A DNA stretch of 8,515 nucleotides, from assembly GCA_913061425.1 (NCBI GenBank), contig CAJXUO010000038.1, positions 1 through 8,515 of the forward strand, written 5' to 3'. The notes under the pieces are model-generated. The model made no database searches. It was not told the DNA's origin and saw only the letters and a program-made list of their open reading frames with translations. The DNA comes from an uncultured Lutibacter sp. GTDB taxonomy: Bacteria; Bacteroidota; Bacteroidia; Flavobacteriales; Flavobacteriaceae. The position numbers were made by a program, and so were the translations under genes. Shown here piece by piece: positions 1 to 7,562 of the stretch (position 1 is the stretch's first letter; every line of letters begins with the position of its first letter).

Positions 1-1620
1 GATATTTTCTATCCATTTTTTAAAGTGAATTTCTTTATCTTTTACTCCATACAAAGCTACTGGAGCGGTCATATTTCTTTTATTCTTAATTGTTACTGCA
101 ATTGAATCTTTACCTACTTCAACTTTGTCTATTGTATAGTCAATCTTCTTTTTTGATTTTACATAATCACCAAAAAACCAAGATACATCTTTTGTTGTAC
201 TTGATGAGATTAAATTTTTAAAAGAATCACTATGAGAGAATTTTAGAGTGTTGTTTTTATAATACTCTTTAATTTTTCTTGGAATTATACTATCTCCAAG
301 AAACTCATCTAAATACCTAAGACCTAATCCTGCTTTATATTTATTGACTATTTTTCTATTAAAATTTGATAAAGAATCTGTTCTTGTAGATAGTGCTTGA
401 TCAACATTTTTTCTTGCTGCAAATTGATATATTAATGGATATTTATCATTGAATTTTAATTGTGCAAGATTGAATTTTTTGATGCCCCAAATTTTAGAAA
501 TGTTTCCTGTGGCTTTTATCTCTGGGTAAAATTTAGAAACATACTCCATCATTAAATAGGTTTGTATACCGTCAATTAACCAAGAATCTTCGCGCTTATT
601 AACAATTAATGTGTTTTCGATATATTGCGTACTCAATGCTTTAAACATCTTTATATCCCATTCAAAAGTGTCTGAAAAAGGTCTTAAGAATGAAGGCAAC
701 TGACTTAATCCATATACCGGCTTTTTAGAATAAGAGATTTTGTTAATCAACATTTTTTGATGAGGATATTTCCCTAAATGTTCCTCTATAAATGCAATTT
801 CTCTATTTAGTATATCTGTTTTTATACCTACATTTAGATTTTTTGAGTTTAAATTAGTTTCAATAGATACGTTTGAAGTATTGAAAACTTCAAAATCATT
901 AGCATTATTGATATTTAACTCAATGTCAGTTCTATTCTTTCCAACTAAATTATATGTTTTTTGATGTTCACCTTTTGAAATAACGGATTCTAAATCTGAG
1001 TTTAGGATATATCCATTTGGAACGGTAAATATTATATTGTAATTGGTCAAATCTACCAATAAGTCATCCATATCTAAGTTACTCATCAATTTCCAATCAG
1101 TATCATTAAATGCTGGACTTAGATACCAATATCTCAAATTGTAGGCGTTTTTACTCCTACCATATTTGGTGAATTTGTGTGATGGAATTTTTACTGAATA
1201 TGTTGATGAAATTATGATTGATTCACCTTTTTCTAAAGACTTTTTCAATCCAATTTTTATAATATCACTTCTCTTTTCTAGATTTTGCCATGCAACGTTT
1301 TCATAATCAATAGTTATATTCTTAATGTTTGTGTGTCCACGAAATTTTTCTTTAGCAAAATATAAATCTTTATTATAGTTTGCTATCAACCGTTTTGATA
1401 ATGGGCTTTTTTTAGTTTTATAACTATTCGGCCAGTTGTGTAAATAAATAGTGTCTAGATCTTTGTTTGAAGTGTTGTAAAATAAAATTTCTTGCTGAAT
1501 TTTTAATTCATGAGTATCTGAATCTAAAAATGCATTAATTTTAATTTCATTGCTTTGTGCAAATGAAAGATTAATAAAAAAGAATGTTAGTATAAGAAAG
1601 TGGTTTAATATTCTTTTCAA
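1..1620 (-). CDS. M1 aminopeptidase-like (gluzincin-fold) exported protein, active site degenerate; 3' end outside window
   Basis: I translated this frame by hand: 540 codons without a stop, continuing past the left edge. The start is TTG at 1620-1618. An in-frame TAA lies only two codons upstream and no ATG occurs for over 170 codons, while a signal peptide begins right at the TTG (KRI, a hydrophobic run to about residue 18, then SFA-QS), so export is likely. The M1 layout is recognisable: an N-terminal beta region with 'YLHNWPNSY' near 59-67, then 'YGLSQLP' at 303-309 where M1 enzymes have the GxMEN-type loop, 'SWLIDGIQTYL' at 346-356 where they have WLNEG-ATY, 'YKAG' at 428-431 matching the YxKG tyrosine, and 'WFFGDYV' near 481-487. 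The zinc site is missing: there is no HExxH, and the local sequence is 'KALSTQYIEN'. The GxMEN glutamate is Gln. I infer a non-catalytic homologue. The start overlaps the upstream stop, implying translational coupling. Confidence 0.8.
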   Translation of the reverse strand, partial: MKRILNHFLILTFFFINLSFAQSNEIKINAFLDSDTHELKIQQEILFYNTSNKDLDTIYLHNWPNSYKTKKSPLSKRLIANYNKDLYFAKEKFRGHTNIKNITIDYENVAWQNLEKRSDIIKIGLKKSLEKGESIIISSTYSVKIPSHKFTKYGRSKNAYNLRYWYLSPAFNDTDWKLMSNLDMDDLLVDLTNYNIIFTVPNGYILNSDLESVISKGEHQKTYNLVGKNRTDIELNINNANDFEVFNTSNVSIETNLNSKNLNVGIKTDILNREIAFIEEHLGKYPHQKMLINKISYSKKPVYGLSQLPSFLRPFSDTFEWDIKMFKALSTQYIENTLIVNKREDSWLIDGIQTYLMMEYVSKFYPEIKATGNISKIWGIKKFNLAQLKFNDKYPLIYQFAARKNVDQALSTRTDSLSNFNRKIVNKYKAGLGLRYLDEFLGDSIIPRKIKEYYKNNTLKFSHSDSFKNLISSSTTKDVSWFFGDYVKSKKKIDYTIDKVEVGKDSIAVTIKNKRNMTAPVALYGVKDKEIHFKKWIENI

Positions 1621-2882
1621 TTGGTTTTAATAAATTTAAGTGGATTTATAATTTTACTATTCTCAGGTCTTATAACGTATAAGCCAGCTGATAAATTATT
1701 GATATCGATATTTATTTCATTAGTAGTTGAGGTTTTAACAACTTTCACAATTTGACCTAAATTATTGTAAATTGTTAATTTTGAATTATATAGGTTCTCG
1801 TTTATAAGAATAGATACGTTATTCTTTATAAGGTTGCTTCCTAGAATCTTAAAAAGATAATTAGCTGTATAATTTTCTACATTTAATATGTTTTGAGGAG
1901 TGAATAGTTCCATAACAACAGGTAAATGATCGCTCATTAAATATAAATCGTCTCTCAAAGATTGTGTGTATGTACCTGTACAGCTTGGATCACTAATATC
2001 TAAATTATAGCAATTCTTATTGTTTCCATATGCATCGTAAGTGCCATCAGCATAAAATAATTCAGTGCTTGTAGTTAAGTTTTCTGAAATAAACGAAAAA
2101 TCAAAACGATCATCTAACCCGCTATATGCGCCATTGCCATTTTGTTGAGAAACTCTAGTTGCTTGTGTGTGCATTGCAGTGTAAGTTGGTGTGTCATTTG
2201 ACCAACTTTGTAAAGAAGAATTGTCGTTTATTGGATCAATCATCACAATATCATTAGTGACGTCTAAAATCTCTTGATATGCAGGTTCAGAAGAAGTGTA
2301 TAGATTGAAATCTCCAGAAAAGACAACATAAGCATCAGGATCTAAACTACCTAAAACTCCAGTAAACACATTTGCCATATCTAGACGGATATTCTTATTT
2401 GTAGTTCCGTCACTAGATTTAAAATGAGTAACAAAATATTCTATACGTATTGGATTTGTTGCTTGATCCACGGTTTTTAGCAATAGCGTGTATTGCATGA
2501 TGTCTCGAATATATGTAATATGTGTTACTTGACTTTCTAGAACAAACTTATCAGTATTATAATAAACCATCTGATTTAGTTGATTGTCTGCACTTTGATC
2601 AGATTGATTGTTTATAAATGATGCTCTTGCAAAATTAGGCCTAGAAGATTGTATCGACTGTGTTAATATTTCATCTGCACCAACTTCAGTCTCTAATTCA
2701 CAAACCGTAAAAATATCTGGCTGATATATATCTAATATATCCTTTAGAATGTCTTCTCTATTTTGTGGATCTCCTGAAGGGTAATACAGTAAATTATAAA
2801 ACATAGTTTTAATATTCGTTTGAGAATATCCTTCAGAAAACACCATCAGCATTAAAACCAATAAAATAATTGATTTTTTCAT
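1617..2882 (-). CDS. Secreted endonuclease/exonuclease/phosphatase-family protein with T9SS type A sorting domain
   Basis: 421 residues. A signal peptide occupies residues 1-21 (MKKS, hydrophobic core, GYSQ). The EEP (DNase I-like) domain spans about 23-327: 'MFYNLLYYP' with N30, 'CELE' with metal-ligand E62, 'THFKS' at 152-156, 'GDFN' at 190-193, 'DRFDFSFIS' at 258-266, and 'SDHLP' at 317-321 with the catalytic Asp-His pair. All the usual catalytic motifs are present, so it is probably an active metal-dependent phosphodiesterase; whether it cuts DNA, RNA, lipid or phosphate esters cannot be told. Residues about 342-421 form a T9SS sorting domain ('LTIYNNLGQIVKVV', 'NNLSAGLYVIR', ending 'KFIKTN'), which directs export across the outer membrane. 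It starts 11 nt after the LOG gene stop, and its TGA overlaps the TTG of the M1-like gene, so all three are probably co-transcribed. A role in extracellular nucleic acid or phosphate scavenging is inference. Confidence 0.92.
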   Translation of the reverse strand: MKKSIILLVLMLMVFSEGYSQTNIKTMFYNLLYYPSGDPQNREDILKDILDIYQPDIFTVCELETEVGADEILTQSIQSSRPNFARASFINNQSDQSADNQLNQMVYYNTDKFVLESQVTHITYIRDIMQYTLLLKTVDQATNPIRIEYFVTHFKSSDGTTNKNIRLDMANVFTGVLGSLDPDAYVVFSGDFNLYTSSEPAYQEILDVTNDIVMIDPINDNSSLQSWSNDTPTYTAMHTQATRVSQQNGNGAYSGLDDRFDFSFISENLTTSTELFYADGTYDAYGNNKNCYNLDISDPSCTGTYTQSLRDDLYLMSDHLPVVMELFTPQNILNVENYTANYLFKILGSNLIKNNVSILINENLYNSKLTIYNNLGQIVKVVKTSTTNEINIDINNLSAGLYVIRPENSKIINPLKFIKTN

Positions 2883-2893
2883 TATTTTTATAA

Positions 2894-3607
2894 TTAAAAG
2901 TTAGGCTTTAAGCTATACTGTTTGTAGAAAGTATCAATAGCTTCAATCACTTGATCAGAAGAATCAACAATAGAAAATAAATCTAAATCTTTTGAACTTA
3001 TCGTTTCAAATTTATCTAACAGAGTGTCTTTAACCCAATCAATTAAACCACTCCAGAAATCTGTGCCAACTAAAATAATAGGAAATGCTCCAATTTTTTT
3101 TGTTTGAATTAATGTAATCGCTTCAAACATTTCATCGAGTGTTCCAAAACCTCCAGGCATTACAACAAATCCTTGTGAGTACTTTACAAACATTACTTTT
3201 CTTACAAAAAAGTAATCAAAGTCTAAACTTTTACCTTTGCTTATATATGGATTATCATGTTGTTCAAATGGTAATTCAATATTTAAACCAACTGATATCC
3301 CTTTTCCTTTATGTGCACCTTTATTTCCTGCTTCCATAATTCCTGGTCCACCACCTGTAACAACTCCATAACCATGTTGAGTTAAATCATATGCAATTTC
3401 TTCTGCTAACGTGTAATATTTGTTATCAGATTTTGTTCTAGCTGAACCAAAAATACTTACGCAAGGTCCAATTTTACTCAACTTTTCATATCCGTCAACA
3501 AATTCTGCCATGATTTTGAAAATGGCCCAAGAATCATTCGTTTTTATTTCGTTCCAAGTCTTTTGCTTTAGTTTTTCTTTTATTTTTCTATCTTCATTTG
3601 GATTCAT
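2894..3607 (-). CDS. LOG family (TIGR00730) protein, probable nucleoside 5'-monophosphate phosphoribohydrolase
   Basis: 237 residues, cytoplasmic, with a Rossmann-type fold. Signature motifs are intact: 'SIFGSAR' at 51-57, 'GGGPGIMEAGNKGA' at 85-98, the 'VRK' arginine-lysine at 135-137, and 'PGGFGTLDE' at 151-159, which is the PGGxGTxxE motif of LOG enzymes. Characterised relatives hydrolyse cytokinin riboside 5'-monophosphate or AMP to free base plus ribose 5-phosphate; many bacterial members are mislabelled as lysine decarboxylases, a function not expected here. The extra N-terminal helix of about 45 residues fits the longer LOG subgroup. The start is ATG at 3607. It lies 58 nt after uvrA and 11 nt before the secreted EEP gene. 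The physiological substrate in this organism is unknown; nucleotide salvage is the natural reading. Confidence 0.93.
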   Translation of the reverse strand: MNPNEDRKIKEKLKQKTWNEIKTNDSWAIFKIMAEFVDGYEKLSKIGPCVSIFGSARTKSDNKYYTLAEEIAYDLTQHGYGVVTGGGPGIMEAGNKGAHKGKGISVGLNIELPFEQHDNPYISKGKSLDFDYFFVRKVMFVKYSQGFVVMPGGFGTLDEMFEAITLIQTKKIGAFPIILVGTDFWSGLIDWVKDTLLDKFETISSKDLDLFSIVDSSDQVIEAIDTFYKQYSLKPNF

Positions 3608-3665
3608 AATCGTTTCTATTTAATGTTTTAATATAATTGCCTAAAAAGAATATTAGTGCAACATG

Positions 3666-6491
3666 CTAAAATACTTCTTTTTTTAAGAATTGGGCTGTAT
3701 AACTTTCTTTGTTGTTAATTATTTTCTCTGGAGTACCTGTACAGAGTACAGTCCCACCATTTTTACCACCTTCTTTTCCGATGTCAATAATATGATCTGC
3801 CAATTTTATAACATCCATATTGTGTTCTATGACTAAAACAGTATTTCCTTTATCTGTCAACTTATTTAGAACATCCATTAAAACTCTAATGTCTTCAAAA
3901 TGAAGCCCTGTAGTAGGTTCGTCTAAAATATAAAAAGTATTTCCTGTATCTCTTTTTGACAATTCTGAAGCTAGTTTTATTCGTTGAGCTTCACCTCCAG
4001 AAAGTGTAGTAGATTGTTGACCTAGAGTTATATATCCAAGACCAACATCTTGAATTGTTTTTAATTTTTTATAAATTTTAGGGTGTTTTTCAAAAAAAAT
4101 AACACCTTCATTCATGGTCATATTTAGCACATCAGAAATTGATTTTCCTTTGTAGCGTATTTCAAGTGTTTCTCTATTAAATCTTTTTCCTTGACACGTT
4201 TCACATTCTACTTCAATGTCTGGTAAAAAATTCATTTCTATAACTCTAACTCCTCCTCCTTGACATGTTTCACAACGACCTCCTTTTACATTAAACGAAA
4301 ATCGTCCAGGTTTATAACCTCTAATTAATGCTTCTGGAATTTTAGCATAAATACTTCTGATATCACTAAAAACACTAGTGTATGTTGCGGGATTTGAACG
4401 AGGTGTACGACCAATTGGTGATTGATCAATTGCAATTATTTTATCAATGTGTTCAAGACCCTTTATAGAATCATAAGGCATAGGTTTTTTAACGCCACGA
4501 TATATATGATGATTTAAAATAGGGTATAAAGTTCCGTTTATCAAGGTCGATTTTCCGCTTCCTGAAACACCAGTTACACAAATCATTTTTCCAAGTGGAA
4601 ATTCAACATCTATATTCTTTAAATTATTTCCAGAGGCTCCTTTTAAAACTATTTTCTTTCTATTTCCTTTTCTACGTTTTTTTGGAATCTCTATTTTCTT
4701 GGTTTCATTTAAGTAATCTGCAGTAAGAGTTTTGTGTTTTTTTAAATCTTCATAAGTTCCTTCGCTCACAATTTCTCCCCCAAAATGTCCAGCGCCTGGA
4801 CCTATGTCTAACACGAAATCTGCATGTTCTATCATGTCTTTGTCATGCTCAACAACAATTATTGAATTTCCTACATCTCTAAGTTTTATTAAAGAATTTA
4901 TCAGTTTTTGATTGTCTCGTTGATGTAATCCAATACTTGGTTCGTCTAAAATATAAAGTACACCAACTAATTGTGATCCAATTTGAGTAGCCAATCGAAT
5001 ACGTTGTGCCTCTCCACCAGAAAGTGATTTTGAGGTTCTATCGATTGTTAAATATTCTAAACCAACATCTAATAAAAATTGAATTCTTGTTTTTATTTCT
5101 TTGATAATTTCTGATGAAATTATCTTTTGTTTGTCGGATAGTGATCCGTCAACATTACTGAACCATTTTGCTAATTCAGTAATATCCATTTGTGCTAAAT
5201 CAGTGATATTTTTGTTTGCAAACTTAAAATAAAGAGCTTCTTTTTTAAGACGTTTACCATCACACGTTGGGCAATTTACTTCGTTCATAAATCCTTTAGC
5301 CCATCGTTTTATAGATGTAGAATCTGAACTTTTATATTGGCTGTCTATAAAATTGATAATTCCTTCAAAATCTATTTCATAGTTTCGAGTGATTCCCATT
5401 GTTTTAGACGCAATCTCAAACTTGTCATTTCCACCATTTAGAATAACGTCCATGGCTTCTTTAGGAATAGATTTTATGGGATCATTTAATTTAAATTTAT
5501 AACGCTCAGCAATTAATTCTAATTGTTTAAAAATCCAACTACTTTTTTGTTCTCCTAATGGTGCAATTCCACCATTTTTGATTGATATTGTATCGTTAGG
5601 AATTATTTTATCAGGATTGACAATATTTGTTTTTCCTAATCCATTACATGTTTGGCAAGCGCCTTTTGGTGAATTAAACGAAAACGTATTTGGTTCAGGG
5701 TTTGGATATGCAATTCCAGTAGTAGGACACATGAGTTCTCTACTAAAATAGCGAGGTTTTTCATTTTCTGTATCCAACACCATTAGAATATTATTTCCAG
5801 AATATAAGGCTGTTGTAATACTTTCTTTTAATCTTTTTTCTATAGTTGAATCTACTTTTATACGATCTATTACAATCTCTATATCATGGATTTTATAACG
5901 ATCTAAACGCATTCCTTTTTCAATATCTTTAATTTCTCCGTCTACTCGAACTTTCACAAAACCTTGTTTTGCTATTTGCTCAAAAAGTTCGCGATAATGC
6001 CCCTTTCTTGACTTTACTACTGGCGCAAGAATACTCACTTTTTTTGAGTCAAAATCTTCGAGGATTAGATTTAAAATTTGCGCATCACTATAACTGACCA
6101 TTTTTTCATTGGTGTTATAAGAATATGCATCTGAAGCGCGTGCATATAATAACCTCATAAAATCGTAAATTTCAGTAATAGTTCCAACTGTTGAGCGTGG
6201 ACTTTTATTTGTTGTTTTTTGCTCAATAGCAATCACTGGAGAAAGGCCATCAATTTTGTCTACATCAGGACGCTCAAGCCCTCCAAGAAACTGACGTGCA
6301 TATGCCGAGAAAGTTTCTATATAACGGCGTTGACCTTCTGCGTATATAGTGTCAAAAGCCAAAGAAGATTTTCCACTACCACTTAAACCAGTGATTACCA
6401 CTAATTTATTGCGAGGAATTCGTACATCTATGTTTTTAAGATTGTGTACACGTGCACCTAAAACTTCTATATATTCTTGCTGTTTTGACAT
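3666..6491 (-). CDS. uvrA: UvrABC nucleotide excision repair ATPase, subunit A
   Basis: 941 residues, the normal full length. UvrA dimers scan DNA for bulky lesions and hand them to UvrB. Two ABC ATPase modules are visible: Walker A 'GLSGSGKS' at 35-42 and 'GVSGSGKS' at 641-648, signature 'LSGGEAQR' at 490-497 and again at 830-837, each followed by 'YILDEP' Walker B. Zinc modules: C740, C743, C763 and C766 form an intact CxxC-x19-CxxC in the C-terminal half. The N-terminal module has C255, C279 and C282 but Thr at 258 ('CPTTG'), a form I recall as usual in Bacteroidota UvrA. An extra CPTC pair lies at 407-410. The start is ATG at 6491, 18 nt downstream of a good TAnnTTTG promoter element. The stop is TAG. 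No uvrB or uvrC is in the window, which is normal because the genes are usually scattered. Confidence 0.98.
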   Translation of the reverse strand: MSKQQEYIEVLGARVHNLKNIDVRIPRNKLVVITGLSGSGKSSLAFDTIYAEGQRRYIETFSAYARQFLGGLERPDVDKIDGLSPVIAIEQKTTNKSPRSTVGTITEIYDFMRLLYARASDAYSYNTNEKMVSYSDAQILNLILEDFDSKKVSILAPVVKSRKGHYRELFEQIAKQGFVKVRVDGEIKDIEKGMRLDRYKIHDIEIVIDRIKVDSTIEKRLKESITTALYSGNNILMVLDTENEKPRYFSRELMCPTTGIAYPNPEPNTFSFNSPKGACQTCNGLGKTNIVNPDKIIPNDTISIKNGGIAPLGEQKSSWIFKQLELIAERYKFKLNDPIKSIPKEAMDVILNGGNDKFEIASKTMGITRNYEIDFEGIINFIDSQYKSSDSTSIKRWAKGFMNEVNCPTCDGKRLKKEALYFKFANKNITDLAQMDITELAKWFSNVDGSLSDKQKIISSEIIKEIKTRIQFLLDVGLEYLTIDRTSKSLSGGEAQRIRLATQIGSQLVGVLYILDEPSIGLHQRDNQKLINSLIKLRDVGNSIIVVEHDKDMIEHADFVLDIGPGAGHFGGEIVSEGTYEDLKKHKTLTADYLNETKKIEIPKKRRKGNRKKIVLKGASGNNLKNIDVEFPLGKMICVTGVSGSGKSTLINGTLYPILNHHIYRGVKKPMPYDSIKGLEHIDKIIAIDQSPIGRTPRSNPATYTSVFSDIRSIYAKIPEALIRGYKPGRFSFNVKGGRCETCQGGGVRVIEMNFLPDIEVECETCQGKRFNRETLEIRYKGKSISDVLNMTMNEGVIFFEKHPKIYKKLKTIQDVGLGYITLGQQSTTLSGGEAQRIKLASELSKRDTGNTFYILDEPTTGLHFEDIRVLMDVLNKLTDKGNTVLVIEHNMDVIKLADHIIDIGKEGGKNGGTVLCTGTPEKIINNKESYTAQFLKKEVF

Positions 6492-6508
6492 AAAATTATG
6501 GAAAAACG

Positions 6509-6516
6509 CAAAGTTA
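6509..6516 (-). promoter_or_regulatory. Probable uvrA promoter, -7 element
   Basis: Reading the minus strand this is TAACTTTG, an exact match to the Bacteroidota -7 consensus TAnnTTTG. It lies 18 nt before the uvrA ATG, leaving a leader of only about 10 nt, which is common in this phylum. No clean TTG -33 box is seen at the expected spacing, so the call rests on the -7 match and its position. Confidence 0.55.
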
Positions 6517-6552
6517 CAGAATTGAATTGAGAATTTAGGTATAGACTAAGTT

Positions 6553-6597
6553 ATTTAGCGCTATTGGTCAACTTTAGATGAATAACATTTAGCGGTA
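6553..6597. repeat. Near-identical 11-bp direct repeat pair upstream of uvrA
   Basis: ATTTAGCGCTA (6553-6563) and ATTTAGCGGTA (6587-6597) differ at one base and their starts are 34 bp apart. The first copy contains the perfect palindrome TAGCGCTA. Both lie 37-88 bp upstream of the uvrA -7 element, where an operator or activator site could sit. No protein or known motif can be assigned, and chance is possible in such AT-rich DNA. Confidence 0.3.
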
Positions 6598-6649
6598 CTG
6601 TATTAAGATATGTATGGCTAAAATCTGAATATTTTTTATCTAATTACAC

Positions 6650-6754
6650 TTAATCTTTCTTAGATTTCTTTAGTCTCTTTTCCGCTTTTTTTTCTTTTGG
6701 GGTTTTAGCAGATTCTTTTTTTACATTTTTCCTTGAGTCTTTACTTTTTGCCAT
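6650..6754 (-). CDS. Small lysine-rich basic protein (34 aa)
   Basis: A clean ATG-to-TAA frame (ATG at 6754-6752, stop at 6652-6650). Of 34 residues, 14 are Lys and 2 Arg against 5 acidic, so the net charge is about +11. It begins MAKSKDSRKN and ends KKSKKD, with KEKKAEKR in the middle; there are no hydrophobic residues to form a core, so it is likely disordered. I recall similar short Lys-rich hypothetical proteins in flavobacteria but cannot name a family. The composition suggests binding to nucleic acid or the ribosome, which is inference. The gene precedes uvrA on the same strand by 158 nt, and uvrA has its own likely promoter, so they need not be an operon. A short A-rich leader precedes the ATG. 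The main doubt is that lysine codons are favoured by AT-rich DNA, so a chance frame cannot be excluded. Confidence 0.55.
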   Translation of the reverse strand: MAKSKDSRKNVKKESAKTPKEKKAEKRLKKSKKD

Positions 6755-7054
6755 GATATTATATATTAATTTTTATTTCCTTTATTTTTTTTGTTCAATT
6801 CTTAAATTCAACACCTTTATATTCTGATAATTATTTTAGAACTGAAATTTGCTATAAACTAAAACGACTTCCTAAACGTGGTTCTAATTTTTTAAGTAAA
6901 GATAAGGAATTTGGATAAATTCCGATTATTGAGAGCAAGAAAAATAGAATTAAATTACTTTTAGTTCACTGTTAGCAAATATTTTCTTCGTTGATGATGA
7001 TTTTAAAGGGGATTATTTTGAGTTGTTAAGAAAAATTAGTGACAGTAGTTAGGT
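6755..7054. other. 300-bp intergenic stretch without a convincing gene
   Basis: This separates the 74-residue gene from the 34-residue gene, both on the minus strand. No convincing hairpin terminator, tRNA or consensus promoter was found. The plus strand is open from 6757 to the TAA at 6916-6918 (last residues KRLPKRGSNFLSKDKEFG) but has no ATG or TTG start, so it is at best a gene remnant. The promoter of the small basic gene should lie near 6780-6830 but no consensus match was found. Confidence 0.5.
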
Positions 7055-7279
7055 TTATTCTATAATTTCGTAGTCAATACTTAGTTTTCGCAAAGCTCTT
7101 AAAGCGGAACCAGAGTTTCTGTCTTCCACTTCAATATCTACAGCGTCTCCTTCTAAGAGTATACTTGTAAGTTCATTCGATAAGGACTCATTAATATTAG
7201 GTGAAATTTCGGCAATACATTTGGCTATCGCTCTTCTATCTGGTCTTTGAGCATCACAAGATAATAAGTTTAATTTCAT
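7055..7279 (-). CDS. Conserved-looking hypothetical protein, possible L7/L12 C-terminal-like fold (74 aa)
   Basis: 74 residues, no signal peptide or membrane segment, so presumably cytoplasmic. It starts at ATG 7279 behind an AT-rich leader and ends with TAA. I do not recognise a named family. The order of predicted elements is a short N-terminal strand (MKLNLLS), a helix (RRAIAKCIAEI), a helix (SLSNELTSILLEG), a strand (AVDIEVED), a helix (SGSALRALRKL) and a strand (DYEIIE). This helix-helix-strand-helix-strand order, with the final pattern 'ALRALRKLSIDYEII', resembles the C-terminal domain of ribosomal protein L7/L12, which also occurs in small stand-alone bacterial proteins. That is a fold guess from pattern only. 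Two cysteines (8 and 21) do not form a metal motif. It faces the PspC gene divergently across 283 nt. Confidence 0.75.
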   Translation of the reverse strand: MKLNLLSCDAQRPDRRAIAKCIAEISPNINESLSNELTSILLEGDAVDIEVEDRNSGSALRALRKLSIDYEIIE

Positions 7280-7438
7280 AATAATATAATTTATTAATGA
7301 AGTATATTAGAGTTGAGTCTGGTTTATACTTACATCATTATTCATTTTAATTACTTAACTGTTGGTATAAGATTCGTTGCATTGTTTAAGTGCCTAAATA
7401 TAGTAAACACAAGCCGAATAAAAAACTTTAGAAATTCA

Positions 7439-7480
7439 TAAAAACGAGTGTGTTAAATTGGTCACGGCTATTCGTTTTTA
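7439..7480. repeat. Inverted repeat in the divergent intergenic region
   Basis: TAAAAACGA (7439-7447) pairs perfectly with TCGTTTTTA (7472-7480). As RNA the stem could extend to 12 pairs using two G-U wobbles, with an 18-nt loop. The segment CGGCTATTCG (7465-7474) can instead pair with AGCCG (7412-7416) or CGAATA (7415-7420). It lies between two divergently transcribed genes, upstream of the likely promoter of the PspC gene, so an operator or DNA-structure role fits better than a terminator. Confidence 0.35.
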
Positions 7481-7518
7481 AAAATATAAAAATATTTTTT
7501 TTCAGAAGTTAAACAGAG

Positions 7519-7546
7519 TTGTGGTTTTAAATTAAATACTATCTTG
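7519..7546 (+). promoter_or_regulatory. Possible promoter of the PspC/potassium-channel pair
   Basis: TTG at 7519-7521, an 18-nt spacer, then TATCTTG at 7540-7546. This follows the Bacteroidota plan of a TTG box and a TAnnTTTG box, with mismatches at the end of the second box. It ends 16 nt before the ATG at 7563, giving a short leader like that of uvrA. An AT-only tract at 7475-7502 lies upstream. Confidence 0.35.
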
Positions 7547-7562
7547 CAGTAAAATTTTCTTA

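Noticed and set aside
3139..3339. Plus-strand open frame of 66 codons
   Set aside because: It lies wholly inside the LOG gene on the other strand, which has intact family motifs; the antisense frame has low-complexity hydrophobic content and no family resemblance.
2894..3607. Lysine decarboxylase function for the LOG protein
   Set aside because: The PGGxGTxxE motif defines phosphoribohydrolases of the LOG family; the decarboxylase name is a historical misannotation.
3420..3623. Plus-strand open frame of 67 codons
   Set aside because: Antisense to the N-terminal part of the LOG gene; its Phe/Ser-rich sequence is what Lys/Glu-rich codons give in reverse.
7439..7480. Inverted repeat as a rho-independent terminator
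   Set aside because: No gene ends on either side; it lies between two divergent gene starts, upstream of both.
7478..7502. A/T-only tract as a replication origin or phage attachment site
   Set aside because: There is no DnaA-box cluster, integrase gene or flanking direct repeat; it is an AT-rich promoter-upstream tract typical of such genomes.
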